Positions 26,372 through 36,082 of a DNA stretch of 57,863 nucleotides are shown piece by piece (the stretch's first letter is position 1; each line of letters begins with the position of its first letter). A model generated the notes under the pieces. It saw only the letters and a list, made by a program, of their open reading frames with translations. It was not told the DNA's origin and did no database searches. This stretch comes from Microbispora triticiradicis (lineage in GTDB: Bacteria > Actinomycetota > Actinomycetes > Streptosporangiales > Streptosporangiaceae). Location of the stretch: assembly GCA_003260025.2 (NCBI GenBank), contig QFZU02000067.1, positions 1 to 57,863 on the forward strand. Reading direction: 5' to 3'. The position numbers and the translations under genes are program-made.

Positions 26372-26402
26372 AGGCCAGGTCGGACGATGTCCGACCTGGC
26401 CT
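26372..26402 (-). terminator. Terminator of the tRNA-Arg gene
   Basis: A perfect 14-base stem (26372-26385 with 26389-26402) with a 3-base loop, beginning five bases beyond the encoded CCA end of the leftward tRNA. Confidence 0.8.
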
Positions 26403-26407
26403 CTGGG

Positions 26408-26482
26408 TGGTGCCCCCTGCAAGATTCGAACTTGCGCTCCCGGCTCCGGAGGCCGGTGCTCTATCCCCTGAGCTAAGGGGGC
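26408..26482 (-). tRNA. tRNA-Arg (anticodon CCG)
   Basis: A full cloverleaf can be drawn on the minus strand: acceptor GCCCCCT/AGGGGGC, D stem GCTC/GAGC, anticodon stem CCGGC/GCCGG around the loop CTCCGGA (anticodon CCG, reading CGG), variable GAGC, T stem GCAAG/CTTGC with TTCGAAT. The discriminator is A and CCA is encoded (26410-26408). The body is 72 nucleotides. Confidence 0.96.
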
Positions 26483-26610
26483 TCAACCGGGAACAAGGCT
26501 ACCAGCACTTGAGGGCCGTTCGTCACACCAATACGGCTGTCTCGACGCCGGGGCGGGCGGATCGGCGAAAACCGCGCGCCCACCCCTCCTCATTGGCTAA
26601 CTTGGCGCCC

Positions 26611-27000
26611 GTGGGTGAGCTTCTGGGACGCGTGCTGGTGGTGGATGACGACGAGGTCATCCGGCAGCTCATCGCGGTCAACCTGACCCTTGAGGGGTTC
26701 GAGGTCGAGACCGCGTACGACGGGCAGAACTGCCTGGACCGGGTGGGCGACGTCGCCCCCGACGTCATCACGCTCGACGTGATGATGCCGCGCATGGACG
26801 GCTGGGAGACGGCGACCAGGCTCCGCCGGGATCCGAGCACCCAGCACATCAAGGTCATGCTGATCACGGCCCGCGCGCAGGAGGACGACCGCAGGCGGGG
26901 GTTCGACATCGGTGTGCACGCCTATCTCACCAAGCCCTTCGACCCCGCCGAGCTGATCCAGACCGTACGGGACCTCGTCGAGAGTCCCAGACCGCTCTGA
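26611..27000 (+). CDS. Stand-alone CheY-like response regulator
   Basis: A 129-aa receiver domain without an output domain. Acidic pocket VVDDDE near residue 10, phosphoacceptor Asp in LDVMMPRMDGWE, Thr in MLITARAQ and Lys in YLTKPFD are all present. The start GTG 26611 gives GELLGRVLVVDDD; no strong ribosome binding site is visible. It is divergent from the tRNA-Arg gene, an arrangement I associate with the tRNA-Arg/response regulator/argS neighbourhood of actinomycetes; argS does not follow here. Confidence 0.88.
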   Translation: MGELLGRVLVVDDDEVIRQLIAVNLTLEGFEVETAYDGQNCLDRVGDVAPDVITLDVMMPRMDGWETATRLRRDPSTQHIKVMLITARAQEDDRRRGFDIGVHAYLTKPFDPAELIQTVRDLVESPRPL

Positions 27001-27475
27001 CCCGACCAGGACGTACGGCCTCGGGCTGATCAGACCGGGCCACAGGAACGCCCGCCCGCCGGCCCGATGCCGATCATGCACGCCGGGGCCGGCTGGCTGC
27101 GGGTCGTATTCCGGCAATCTCCTCCGGACGATGGCTTTACCGATCACGCGGTGACCGCCGTACTCGACGGGGTAGGGCGGCGAGGGGATCCGAGGGCGGG
27201 CCGACCGGCGCAGACCGGCGGCTGACCGGACGGATCGCGGGCGGCCCGGCCAGGTGTGCCGGGCAGCCCTTCTGGGCGAGACCGCGTGCGCCGCTCTGCG
27301 ATCAGTCGCGCCATGTGCGGGCCGCACACACCGGACACGCGCGCCTTTCGCCACGGGCACAGCCGCCCATGTCCGCGCATATCCGAGCCACGCCGGCCAC
27401 TTCATACCGCGCTGCGCCGCGCCCGAGGGCGGCGTGGCCCGCGCCGCCTGGAGGCCGAGCGGAGGGAGCGAACCG
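27001..27475. other. 475-base non-coding interval
   Basis: Open frames exist on both strands because of the high GC, but none has a start with a ribosome binding site or a recognisable motif. The last 30 bases carry the GGAGGGAG ribosome binding site of the next gene. No RNA gene or repeat is seen. Confidence 0.4.
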
Positions 27476-28153
27476 ATGACCAGTCCCGAATTCCGCAGGA
27501 ACGCGGAGGAGAAGCCACCGTCACCGCGAGGAAGACGGCCTCGGCTTCTCCTCGGAGTCGCCGCGGCACTCACGATCGCCACCGGTGCCGGCCTCGCCGC
27601 GGCCTACGCTCCCGGCGACCACGCGCCGTCCCGTGCCGTACCAGCGGGCCAGGCTGGTCAGGTGGAACACGCGAAACAGGAGCGACCCGGCCCGATCCAG
27701 TTCGGCGTAGGCAGGCTCGGCCTGGCGGAGCTCGCCTGGCTCCGGCAGGGGCAGCCGCGGCCCGGGCGGCCCGGCCAGGACGACTACCAGACCTTCACGA
27801 GCCAGACCGGCGCGGTGGATTCGGTGCGGAGCGACTCCATCTCCGTCGGCGGCCGGGCCTACGCCGTGGACGAGTCGACCAGGATCGTCTCCGACTACAA
27901 GGGCCTGCAGGGCATCCAGCAGGGCGACCAGGTGTGGGTGATCGGCACGCCGGGCGACAACCCGCGCGCGGTCCTGATCGCGGACGCCAGCCGGCCGCCG
28001 CTGCCGGGTCACGGCGGAGGCGGCCCGGCGGCGCCGTCTCCGCCCGGTGCTCCGGGCGCTCCGGGCGAGGCGCCGGGGCAGTCGCCCGGCGGCTCCCCTC
28101 CCGCCACGCCGACCGAGTCGGAGTCACCCGCGACCGTCCAGCCCACCGGCTGA
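27476..28153 (+). CDS. Membrane-anchored or secreted protein with DUF5666-like domain and Pro-rich tail
   Basis: A 225-aa protein. A basic N-terminus (RRPRLLLG) is followed by one hydrophobic span (about 24-43), then a Pro/Gly/Gln-rich spacer, then a small beta domain (about 103-150) containing TSQTGAVDSVRSDSISVGG and GDQVWVIG, the pattern of DUF5666. The tail (from about 165) is rich in Pro, Gly and Ala. ATG 27476 with GGAGGGAG upstream is preferred to earlier in-frame starts that lack one. Probably an extracytoplasmic protein; function unknown. Confidence 0.75.
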   Translation: MTSPEFRRNAEEKPPSPRGRRPRLLLGVAAALTIATGAGLAAAYAPGDHAPSRAVPAGQAGQVEHAKQERPGPIQFGVGRLGLAELAWLRQGQPRPGRPGQDDYQTFTSQTGAVDSVRSDSISVGGRAYAVDESTRIVSDYKGLQGIQQGDQVWVIGTPGDNPRAVLIADASRPPLPGHGGGGPAAPSPPGAPGAPGEAPGQSPGGSPPATPTESESPATVQPTG

Positions 28154-28168
28154 CGAGGCGAGCACGGG

Positions 28169-28190
28169 CGGGGACCCTCATGGGTCCCCG
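28169..28190. terminator. Bidirectional terminator between convergent genes
   Basis: CGGGGACCC (28169-28177), loop TCAT, GGGTCCCCG (28182-28190): a perfect hairpin midway between the DUF5666-like gene and the GH16 gene. Confidence 0.75.
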
Positions 28191-28200
28191 TCCGGACGGG

Positions 28201-28622
28201 TCAGGACGTGGCGAACGTGAACCAGTTGAGGTTGACGAAGTCGGCCGGCTGGCCGCTGCTGAAGGTGATGTAGACCGTGTGCGTGCCGGTGACGCCCGTG
28301 ATGTTGGCCGGGACGGTCTGCCAGCTCTGCCACCCGCCGGTGTTGCCGACGGCGAAGTCGCCGATCGGGGTGGCCGTCGGGCTGTCGAGCCGCACCTGGA
28401 TCAGGCCGCTCACGCCGGCCGCCGCGCCGGAGGCGACCCGCGCCTTGAACTGCCGCGCCGCCGTCGAGCCGAAGTTCACCTTGTCGTAGCGCAGCCAGTC
28501 GCCGTTGCCGATGTAGGCGACGTTCTGCCCGCCGCCGGCGTCCTGCGTCGCCTCAAGCTGCGTGCCGCTCTGCGCCTGGTACGCCTCGGCCTGGATGGTG
28601 GAACGGGCGTCCACGCCATCCG
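28201..28622 (-). repeat. Duplicated CBM6 coding segment, copy 1 (GH16 gene)
   Basis: The last 420 bases of the GH16 gene align without gaps to 31586-32007 at the end of the GH81 gene; by eye about nine in ten positions are identical, including the first 60 or so. The catalytic domains are unrelated, so the module was copied or homogenised between the two genes. Confidence 0.85.
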
Positions 28623-29601
28623 ACGGCGGGTTGCTCGGGGTGGCCGACGGCGACGGGTTGCTCCCGCCGCCGCTCTGCCAGACCGCGACGTAGTCGACGA
28701 GCATCGGCCGCCCGGAGACGGTGGCCGAGGTGGGCGTGGAGAAGCCGGCGACCCCGTTGGGGAACCCGCCGCCGACGGCCACGTTGAGCAGCAGGAAGTA
28801 GCCGGAGTGGGACGTCATGTTCGACCAGGTCGTCGCGTCGAGCTGGTTCTGGCTCACGCTGAAGAACTGCTGGCCGTCGACGTACCACCGCAGCTGGTTG
28901 GGGCTGACGCTGCGGTCCCACTCGAAGCGGTAGGTGTGGAACGCCGACTGGCAGGACGAGCCGGGGCAGGCCCGGTTCGTGCCGAGGCCGTTGGTCTCGT
29001 TGCACGGCCCGCCGGGGTTCACGCCGCAGTGGAGGGTGCCCCAGACGGCGTTGACGCCGTTGACGTTCTCCATGATGTCGAGCTCGCCGATGGACGGCCA
29101 GTTCTGGTAGTTGCCGCGGTACGGCGAGCCCAGAGCCCAGAACGCCGGCCAGTAGCCGAGGGCGGCGTTGCCGGTGACGTTCGGCATCTGGATGCGGCCC
29201 TCGATGCGCAGGACGCGCCCGTCGGCGGGCTTGAAGTCGGAGCGGCGCGTCTCGATGCGGGCGGAGGTCCAGTTCTGGCCGCTGCCGATCGGGGTGATGC
29301 GCAGGTTGCCGCCGCCGTCCAGGCTGAGGTTCGCCGGGTCGGCCGTGTAGTTCTGGATCTCACCCGTTCCCCAGTTGCCCGGGCCTCCGGGGTATGCGTG
29401 ACCAGTGTCGATGATCCAGTTGCTGGACGACGGCAGCGATCCCGACGAACCGTTGAAGTCGTCGGACCAGACGAGCGACCAGCCGGACGGCGTCGCGGGC
29501 ACCGACGCGTCGGCGGGCCGTACGGCGAGGGCCGCGACGGCGGCGGTGGCGGCGAGCAGCGCCACCATCGAGCGCCGCCATGGGGAGTGGAGCACACGCA
29601 T
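28201..29601 (-). CDS. Secreted GH16 endo-beta-1,3-glucanase with C-terminal CBM6
   Basis: A 466-aa laminarinase. Signal peptide (about 1-33, ending PADASV), GH16 domain (about 40-300) with the catalytic ELDIME motif (Glu173, Asp175, Glu178), a short SPSPSATPS linker, and a CBM6 (about 327-466). It cleaves internal beta-1,3 bonds of laminarin or fungal and callose glucan outside the cell. ATG 29601 is the only start that leaves the signal peptide at the N-terminus. The promoter and two LacI-type operators lie about 210-265 bases upstream. The CBM6 is nearly identical in DNA to that of the GH81 gene. Confidence 0.95.
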   Translation of the reverse strand: MRVLHSPWRRSMVALLAATAAVAALAVRPADASVPATPSGWSLVWSDDFNGSSGSLPSSSNWIIDTGHAYPGGPGNWGTGEIQNYTADPANLSLDGGGNLRITPIGSGQNWTSARIETRRSDFKPADGRVLRIEGRIQMPNVTGNAALGYWPAFWALGSPYRGNYQNWPSIGELDIMENVNGVNAVWGTLHCGVNPGGPCNETNGLGTNRACPGSSCQSAFHTYRFEWDRSVSPNQLRWYVDGQQFFSVSQNQLDATTWSNMTSHSGYFLLLNVAVGGGFPNGVAGFSTPTSATVSGRPMLVDYVAVWQSGGGSNPSPSATPSNPPSDGVDARSTIQAEAYQAQSGTQLEATQDAGGGQNVAYIGNGDWLRYDKVNFGSTAARQFKARVASGAAAGVSGLIQVRLDSPTATPIGDFAVGNTGGWQSWQTVPANITGVTGTHTVYITFSSGQPADFVNLNWFTFATS

Positions 29602-29809
29602 GAGTACCTCTCTCCTCGGTCCGGTCGTCGCGGCGAGGGGATGGGGGGTGCGGGTGGGCCTCACGGACGGAGACGAATGCACGTCGGTACGGCCGGACGG
29701 CGGCGTCCGGCGAGGAGCCGTGAGGGCCCGCGCACCGCGACCGCGGACCACTTGAGCGCCACTGTCCCCTTCGAATCTCACTCGCGTCAAGAGGCTCTGT
29801 GAAATCTGA

Positions 29810-29821
29810 GAGAGCGTTCTC
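29810..29821. promoter_or_regulatory. LacI-type operator O1 of the GH16 gene
   Basis: GAGAGCGTTCTC, one mismatch from the perfect palindrome GAGAGCGCTCTC. It lies just downstream of the predicted leftward -10, where a bound repressor would block initiation. Confidence 0.75.
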
Positions 29822-29824
29822 TCC

Positions 29825-29852
29825 CGTTTAAGGTGCCCATAAAGGCTGACAA
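29825..29852 (-). promoter_or_regulatory. Promoter of the GH16 gene
   Basis: On the minus strand TTGTCA (29852-29847), 16-base spacer, TAAACG (29830-29825). The two LacI-type operators sit immediately upstream and downstream. This leaves a 5' leader of about 210 bases before the ATG, in which I see no riboswitch. Confidence 0.6.
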
Positions 29853-29854
29853 GC

Positions 29855-29866
29855 GAGAGCGCTCTC
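29855..29866. promoter_or_regulatory. LacI-type operator O2 of the GH16 gene
   Basis: Perfect 12-base palindrome GAGAGCGCTCTC just upstream of the GH16 -35, 34 bases from the start of O1. The interval 29602-29919 holds nothing else I recognise. Confidence 0.8.
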
Positions 29867-29919
29867 TGCTCAGGTGCCCGCCCGGATCGGGGTGCCGCGA
29901 CGAACGGGAAAGCGCCCTG

Positions 29920-30432
29920 TCAGGAGCCCTGGCCCCAGCGGTAGGCGCCGTACCCCGTCAGCAGCAGGCTGACCGCGCCGGCCGCGGCCCGCAAGGTGTT
30001 CCAGGTGGTCCACCGGGCCGCGTAGTCCGACCAGATCCGGGCTGCCCGCGCGGGGTCGCCGTGGACCGCCACGGCGGCGAGGGCGTCGTTCATCGGCACG
30101 TTCACCACGGCCGTCGGCAGGATCACGCCGGCGGCGTACACCGCGGCGGCCGCGAAGAACGGCCAGGCCGCGCCGGAACCGGAGCGGGTGAGCAGCAGGG
30201 TGCCCGCCGCGGCGGCGGCGACCGGGGCGAGGACGAACGCCGCCAGGAACACCGGGTTCTGGATCCTGGCGTTGACGGCGTTCATCGCGTCGATCGCCGA
30301 GGAGGCCGGCGCGGCGTTCAGACCCGGCATGACACCGACCGAGAAGCCGAAGAAGGTGCCCGCCATCCCGGCGGTCATGAGCATGGACAGGGCGGCCGGA
30401 ACAGCGACCGGGATGTCCGGTGTCGTCGTCAT
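29920..30432 (-). CDS. DUF1772 (anthrone oxygenase-like) membrane protein
   Basis: A 170-aa integral membrane protein with four predicted spans (about 10-33, 62-83, 88-110 and 145-163), fitting DUF1772. Some members are called anthrone oxygenases, others have no known role. It is divergent from an AraC regulator with about 80 bases between them, the common regulator/target layout. It interrupts the glucan locus and shows no tie to it. Confidence 0.8.
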   Translation of the reverse strand: MTTTPDIPVAVPAALSMLMTAGMAGTFFGFSVGVMPGLNAAPASSAIDAMNAVNARIQNPVFLAAFVLAPVAAAAAGTLLLTRSGSGAAWPFFAAAAVYAAGVILPTAVVNVPMNDALAAVAVHGDPARAARIWSDYAARWTTWNTLRAAAGAVSLLLTGYGAYRWGQGS

Positions 30433-30513
30433 GGTGATCAGTCAATCGGCGGACGGCGCCGGGCGACATCGCCGAGAAGCTCGTCCGCATACGTGGCCGT
30501 CTACGATCTGGCC

Positions 30514-31461
30514 ATGGACGCGCTCGCCGACCTCCTCGACGGGCCCCGGGCGCGCGGGGCCTTCCTGCTGCGGGCGACGCTCAGCCCGCCCTGGTCGGTA
30601 CGGATCCGGGACGAGGCGCCGCTGTGCCTGGTGGCGATGCTCCGCGACCAGGCGTGGATCACCCCGGACGGGGACCGGGCCGTACGGGTGGGACCCGGCG
30701 ACGTGGCGGTCGTGCGCGGACCGGGCCACTACACGGTCGCCGACGACCCGGCGACCCCGCCACAGGTCGTGATCCATCCCGGGCAGGTCTGCACCACCCC
30801 GGACGGCCGAAGCCTGTCGGCGGAGATGGACCTGGGCACGCGCGGCTGGGGCAACGACCCGGACGGCTCGGCCGTGCTGCTCGTCGGCGCCTACCAGGCG
30901 CGCGGCGCGGTCACCCGGCGGCTGCTGACGGCGCTGCCCACGCTGCTGGTGCTGCCCGGCGACTCCTGGGACGGCTCCCTCGTCACGCTGCTCGGCCGGG
31001 AGATCGGCAGGGACGAACCGGGCCAGGAGGTGGTGCTCGACCGCCTGCTCGACCTGCTGCTGATCGCCGTGCTGCGCGCCTGGTTCTCCCGGCCGGACGC
31101 GCGGGCCCCGGGCTGGTACCGGGCGCACGGCGACCCGGTGGTGGGGCCGGTGCTGCGGATGCTGCACTCCGAGCCGGCCCGGCCCTGGACGGTCGCCGAA
31201 CTGGCCGGCCGGGCGGGAGTCTCCCGCGCCGCGCTGGCGCAGCGGTTCGGGAGGCTGGTCGGCGAGCCGCCGATGGCCTACCTGACCGGGCTGCGGCTGG
31301 CACTGGCGGCCGACCTGCTGCGTGAGACGGACGCGACGCTGGAGGCCGTGGCCCGGCAGGTGGGGTACGGCACCGCCTTCGCGCTGAGCACGGCTTTCAA
31401 GCGCGAACACGGCGTGAGCCCTCAGCGGTATCGGGAGAGCCTGCGGCACTCGGCCGGTTGA
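30514..31461 (+). CDS. AraC family transcriptional regulator with cupin-type N-terminal domain
   Basis: A 315-aa regulator: N-terminal cupin-like ligand domain (about 10-180, AraC_binding_2/cupin_6 type: RDEAPLCLVAML, then GPGDVAVVRGPGHY) and a C-terminal AraC double HTH (about 215-312; LAGRAGVSRAALAQRF and VARQVGYGTAFAL). ATG 30514 gives the family's usual N-terminus (DALADLLDGPRARGAFLL); GTG 30493 is in frame upstream. It probably controls the divergent DUF1772 gene. Confidence 0.88.
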   Translation: MDALADLLDGPRARGAFLLRATLSPPWSVRIRDEAPLCLVAMLRDQAWITPDGDRAVRVGPGDVAVVRGPGHYTVADDPATPPQVVIHPGQVCTTPDGRSLSAEMDLGTRGWGNDPDGSAVLLVGAYQARGAVTRRLLTALPTLLVLPGDSWDGSLVTLLGREIGRDEPGQEVVLDRLLDLLLIAVLRAWFSRPDARAPGWYRAHGDPVVGPVLRMLHSEPARPWTVAELAGRAGVSRAALAQRFGRLVGEPPMAYLTGLRLALAADLLRETDATLEAVARQVGYGTAFALSTAFKREHGVSPQRYRESLRHSAG

Positions 31462-31540
31462 GGGCCGCGAGGAGACACCTGCCCCGGCATGCGCAGGCGT
31501 CCGCCGCCTCAGGCGCAGGCCGAGGAAGAGCGCCGTGGGC

Positions 31541-31570
31541 GGGCGGCACGTCGCTCTGGACGTGCCGCCC
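31541..31570. terminator. Bidirectional terminator between AraC and GH81 genes
   Basis: GGGCGGCACGTC (31541-31552), 6-base loop, GACGTGCCGCCC (31559-31570): a perfect 12-base stem between convergent genes. Confidence 0.8.
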
Positions 31571-31585
31571 ACCGCGGGCCGTTCG

Positions 31586-32007
31586 TCAGGACGTGGCGAA
31601 CGTGAACCAGTTGAGGTTGACGAAGTCGGCCGGCTGGCCGCTGCTGAAGGTGAGGTAGACGGTGTGCCTGCCGGTGACGCCCGTGATGTTCGCGGGGATC
31701 GTCTGCCAGGCCTGCCACCCGCCCGTGTTGCCGACGGCGAAGTCGCCGATCGGGGCTGCCGTGAGGCTGTCGAGCCGCACCTGCACCAGGCCGCTCGCCC
31801 CGCCCGCCGCGCCGGAGGCGACCCGCGCCTTGAACTGCCGCGCCGCCGTCGACCCGAAGTCGACGTTGTCGTACCGCAGCCAGTCGCCGTTGCCGATGTA
31901 GGCGACGTTCTGCCCGCCGCCGGCGTCCTGGGTCGTCTCCACCTGGGTGCCGCTCTGCGCCTGGTACGCCTCGGCCTGGATGGTCGAGCGCGCGTCCACC
32001 CCGCCGG
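31586..32007 (-). repeat. Duplicated CBM6 coding segment, copy 2 (GH81 gene)
   Basis: Partner of the segment at 28201-28622. Similarity stops where the SP-rich linker begins. Confidence 0.85.
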
Positions 32008-34414
32008 ACGACGGAGACGGAGACGGAGACGGGGACGGGGACGGGGACGGGGACGGAGAGGGCGAGGGCGACGGAGACGGCGAACGTGACGGGGAAGGCG
32101 AGGGTGATGCGGACGGTGACGGGGACGGGGAGGAGGACGTGCCCGCGCTGGTCGCCGTGGACCGGGCCGGGACGGTCAGCGTCCTGCCGTCCGAGAACGT
32201 GACGGCCCTGGCCGACGAGCCGAAGTTGTGCGCGACGTACGTCCGCGCCGAGCCGTTCACGAACACGGCGGCGGTCGGGCTGTCGGCGGTCACGCCGGGG
32301 TCGACCACCCCCATCCTGGCCAGGTTGTAGATCCAGTGGTAGACGTGCGCGAGCGACTCCCCCGGCTCGGGCGTCAGCGTGGTGTATCCGGCGTCCCACG
32401 CGCTCTTGGCCGCGGCCGGGTCGGCGAGCGCCCGGAACTCCCAGATGACGTCCTTCCACTCGACCGCCGGGCCGCCGTTTCCCGCTTCCATCTCGGCCAG
32501 GTTCTGCTTCACGTCGGCCTGGTACAGCCCGTGGTAGAGCGATCCGCCGGTGACCGGTAGCACGTTGATCCCGTGGATCTCCTCCGGGTTGGCGGTCCAC
32601 CAGGTGGAGTACGCCGCGCCGGAGCCCCAGATCATCCCCGCCGTGTCGTGCCGGAACCCGGCCGGGAAGACCGCGTCGTCCTTGTCGAACCAGTACTGCG
32701 CGACGGCCGACGTCTGGGTCGTGTGGAGGTAGACGCCGAGGTCGCGCAGGGCGGTGTCACCCGTCGCCGCGCCGAGGAGGATCGCCCCGGCCGCGAAGTT
32801 CATCGCCTCCGACGACGACTCCTCGTTGTTGCCCGCCGCGAAGCCCTGGTGCCCGGACGCCCAGCCGTTGCCGGCGTACGGGTCGAAGTTGCGCAGGAAC
32901 GGGAACCGGGTCTCCGACCTGTCCCAGTTGTTCGCGTCGGCGGCCAGGAGCTTCGCCATCGGCGCCCAGTTCGCCGCCCAGGCCGCGTCGTACCTCGCCA
33001 CGGTCGCGGCGGCCATCAGGTAGTAGCCGTAGTGGAAGTGGTGGTCGTTGACCTCGGTGTCGCTGCCGTACGAGGCCGGGTAGCCGGTGAGCACGCCCCA
33101 GGTGGAGTCGTAACGGAACTGCTCGGCGCCCCCTGCGGTGAACCAGCTCTCCAGCTCGCCCTTGAGCAGCCCGAGCAGCCGGTCGCGGGAGGCCGTGTCA
33201 CCGAGCTGGTCGGCGATCGGCACGAGCTGGGCGAGGCGGCCGAGCGCCTTGCCGGTCCAGTAGGTGTCGGTCGCGCCCTTCCACGGGTCGGCGGCGTTCG
33301 CCTCCTGCCTGACGTAGTCGCCGAGCCTCGTCCTGTCGTACACGCCGAGGTCGGGCAGCGACGGCAGCACGCCGTGGAACGTCTGGGCGGTGGTGAACGA
33401 CGTGCCCTCGCGCAGCTTCATCGTGCCGCGCGGCGAGACGTACGTGTACGACGTCAGCGGGCTGCTCGTGGCCAGCCACTGGTGGCGGTAGAGCGCCAGC
33501 AGCGTCCCGGTCTGCGTGCCCTCCTTGGCCGCCGTCGTCGCCGTGTAGGTGGTGGTGAGCCGCGCCGCCGCCTCGTCGTACGACCAGGTCACCCTCGTCC
33601 CCGTGACGAAGCTGAACGCGTACTTGGCGAACAGGTCGAGCGTCGAGGCGGAGGCGTCGGGCAGCACGGCGACCGAGAAGTAGTTCCTCCCGCCGAGCGC
33701 GTCGGTCGCGACCGTGCCGCCGAGGCTCCAGTCGGTGCCGGACGGCCCGAAGATCCCGTAGTGGTGGCCGTTCACGGTGACGCCGAGGACGTTGCCCCGG
33801 TCGGCCCAGACCGTCGGCGTCGCCACGAACGCGACCCGGGCGTCGCCGCCGCTCGGCGTCGCGTAGACGTACGGCAGGCCGTGCCCGATGGTGGCCCTGA
33901 GCGAGCGCGCGCCGTCCGACCAGTACGGTGTGACGGTCCAGTCGGACCAGTCGTCCACCCTGGTGTCGGGCGAGTTGAGGCCGGTGACGCCCAGCGTGAG
34001 GTCGCGGGCGTGCGGGAACTCGTACTGCCGCCCGTCGGAGCTGATCAGCGGGGTGGTGGGATAGCTCACCTCCAGCCCGCCGGCCACTGCGTGGAAGGCG
34101 AGCGGGTGGCCGTACATGTTCTCGGAGTACGGGTTTCCGGCGTACCGCTGGAAGGCGAGCGACGACCACCAGTCGTTGGTGGGCACCTTGCGGGTGACGT
34201 TCGAGGTGACCTTGGGGGTGACCGGGGCTCCGTCGGAGTTGGCGGGCCCGCTCGCGCCGGCGGGCAGGTCGGTGGTGTAGCCGCCCGCCCCGACGGGGAC
34301 GGTGGCGGCGCCGGCGGGCGTGGCGGGGAGGACGGGCAGGGACAGGGCGAGGGTGGTCAGGACCGCGAGGCCGAGTGTTCTGAGGGGAAGGGTTCTGAGG
34401 GGACGGAATGGCAT
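31586..34414 (-). CDS. Secreted GH81 endo-beta-1,3-glucanase with SP-repeat linker and CBM6
   Basis: A 942-aa exported enzyme. Signal peptide (about 1-37), GH81 domain (about 45-755) with the conserved NNEESSSEA segment holding the catalytic acids, a linker of about 40 Ser-Pro dipeptides and variants (about 760-800), and a C-terminal CBM6 (about 803-942). GH81 enzymes hydrolyse linear beta-1,3-glucan from the inside and complement GH16. ATG 34414 follows CGGAGG. Its promoter and operator lie in the divergent interval shared with the GH1 gene. Confidence 0.95.
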   Translation of the reverse strand: MPFRPLRTLPLRTLGLAVLTTLALSLPVLPATPAGAATVPVGAGGYTTDLPAGASGPANSDGAPVTPKVTSNVTRKVPTNDWWSSLAFQRYAGNPYSENMYGHPLAFHAVAGGLEVSYPTTPLISSDGRQYEFPHARDLTLGVTGLNSPDTRVDDWSDWTVTPYWSDGARSLRATIGHGLPYVYATPSGGDARVAFVATPTVWADRGNVLGVTVNGHHYGIFGPSGTDWSLGGTVATDALGGRNYFSVAVLPDASASTLDLFAKYAFSFVTGTRVTWSYDEAAARLTTTYTATTAAKEGTQTGTLLALYRHQWLATSSPLTSYTYVSPRGTMKLREGTSFTTAQTFHGVLPSLPDLGVYDRTRLGDYVRQEANAADPWKGATDTYWTGKALGRLAQLVPIADQLGDTASRDRLLGLLKGELESWFTAGGAEQFRYDSTWGVLTGYPASYGSDTEVNDHHFHYGYYLMAAATVARYDAAWAANWAPMAKLLAADANNWDRSETRFPFLRNFDPYAGNGWASGHQGFAAGNNEESSSEAMNFAAGAILLGAATGDTALRDLGVYLHTTQTSAVAQYWFDKDDAVFPAGFRHDTAGMIWGSGAAYSTWWTANPEEIHGINVLPVTGGSLYHGLYQADVKQNLAEMEAGNGGPAVEWKDVIWEFRALADPAAAKSAWDAGYTTLTPEPGESLAHVYHWIYNLARMGVVDPGVTADSPTAAVFVNGSARTYVAHNFGSSARAVTFSDGRTLTVPARSTATSAGTSSSPSPSPSASPSPSPSRSPSPSPSPSPSPSPSPSPSPSPSPSSGGVDARSTIQAEAYQAQSGTQVETTQDAGGGQNVAYIGNGDWLRYDNVDFGSTAARQFKARVASGAAGGASGLVQVRLDSLTAAPIGDFAVGNTGGWQAWQTIPANITGVTGRHTVYLTFSSGQPADFVNLNWFTFATS
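32009..32132 (-). repeat. Hexamer microsatellite encoding the Ser-Pro linker of GH81
   Basis: Tandem GACGGR hexamers on the plus strand (Ser-Pro codons on the minus strand), repeated about twenty times with point variants. Such runs are prone to length change, so linker length probably varies between strains. Confidence 0.85.
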
Positions 34415-34499
34415 GGGCGACCTCCGCTGGGGGGTTCAACGACTGCGGAAGGCGGAACCCGGGTCCGGGACCCGGCGGAACGACCTCGGCAGCATTGCT

Positions 34500-34511
34500 G
34501 GAAGCGCTCTC
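34500..34511. promoter_or_regulatory. LacI-type operator of the GH81 gene
   Basis: GGAAGCGCTCTC, ten of twelve bases matching the palindrome GAGAGCGCTCTC. It lies just downstream of the leftward -10 of GH81. Confidence 0.65.
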
Positions 34512-34521
34512 AGCGTGGTTG

Positions 34522-34550
34522 ACGCTAGGCGTGCTGAAATAGGCTGTCAA
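34522..34550 (-). promoter_or_regulatory. Promoter of the GH81 gene, overlapping the divergent GH1 promoter
   Basis: On the minus strand TTGACA (34550-34545), 17-base spacer, TAGCGT (34527-34522): a near-consensus promoter. On the plus strand TTGACG (34519-34524) with a weaker TAGGCT (34540-34545, 15-base spacer) may serve GH1, so the two promoters overlap back to back. Confidence 0.65.
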
Positions 34551-34578
34551 CGCGTGAGGAAAGTTTCACGACGAGTGC

Positions 34579-34590
34579 GAGAGCGCTCTC
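34579..34590. promoter_or_regulatory. LacI-type operator of the GH1 gene
   Basis: Perfect palindrome GAGAGCGCTCTC, downstream of the predicted rightward promoter and 34 bases before the GH1 start. Confidence 0.8.
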
Positions 34591-34623
34591 TCTAGGAGGA
34601 ATCGTGCAGGGAGCTGTGAAGCG

Positions 34624-36006
<1,383 letters not shown>

Positions 36007-36028
36007 GGGCCGTAGGGAACAGAGGGCT

Positions 36029-36082
36029 GCATGAGACTGTGGACCGCATGACTGGGGGCCACATGAGACTGGGGGACGCATG
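36029..36082 (+). repeat. Imperfect short tandem repeat between GH1 and LacI genes
   Basis: CATGAGACTG-type units of about 16-18 bases occur three times in a row (around 36030, 36047 and 36062), the last running into the LacI ATG. This produces several ATG and ribosome-site-like GGGGG runs before the true start. It looks like slippage rather than an operator. Confidence 0.5.

Noticed and set aside
29602..29809. A riboswitch in the 210-base leader of the GH16 gene
   Set aside because: No recognisable riboswitch core; repression by the flanking LacI operators explains the regulation.
32573..34522. A 649-codon plus-strand frame opposite the GH81 gene
   Set aside because: The GH81 frame has signal peptide, NNEESSSEA and CBM6; the opposite frame is a compositional shadow.
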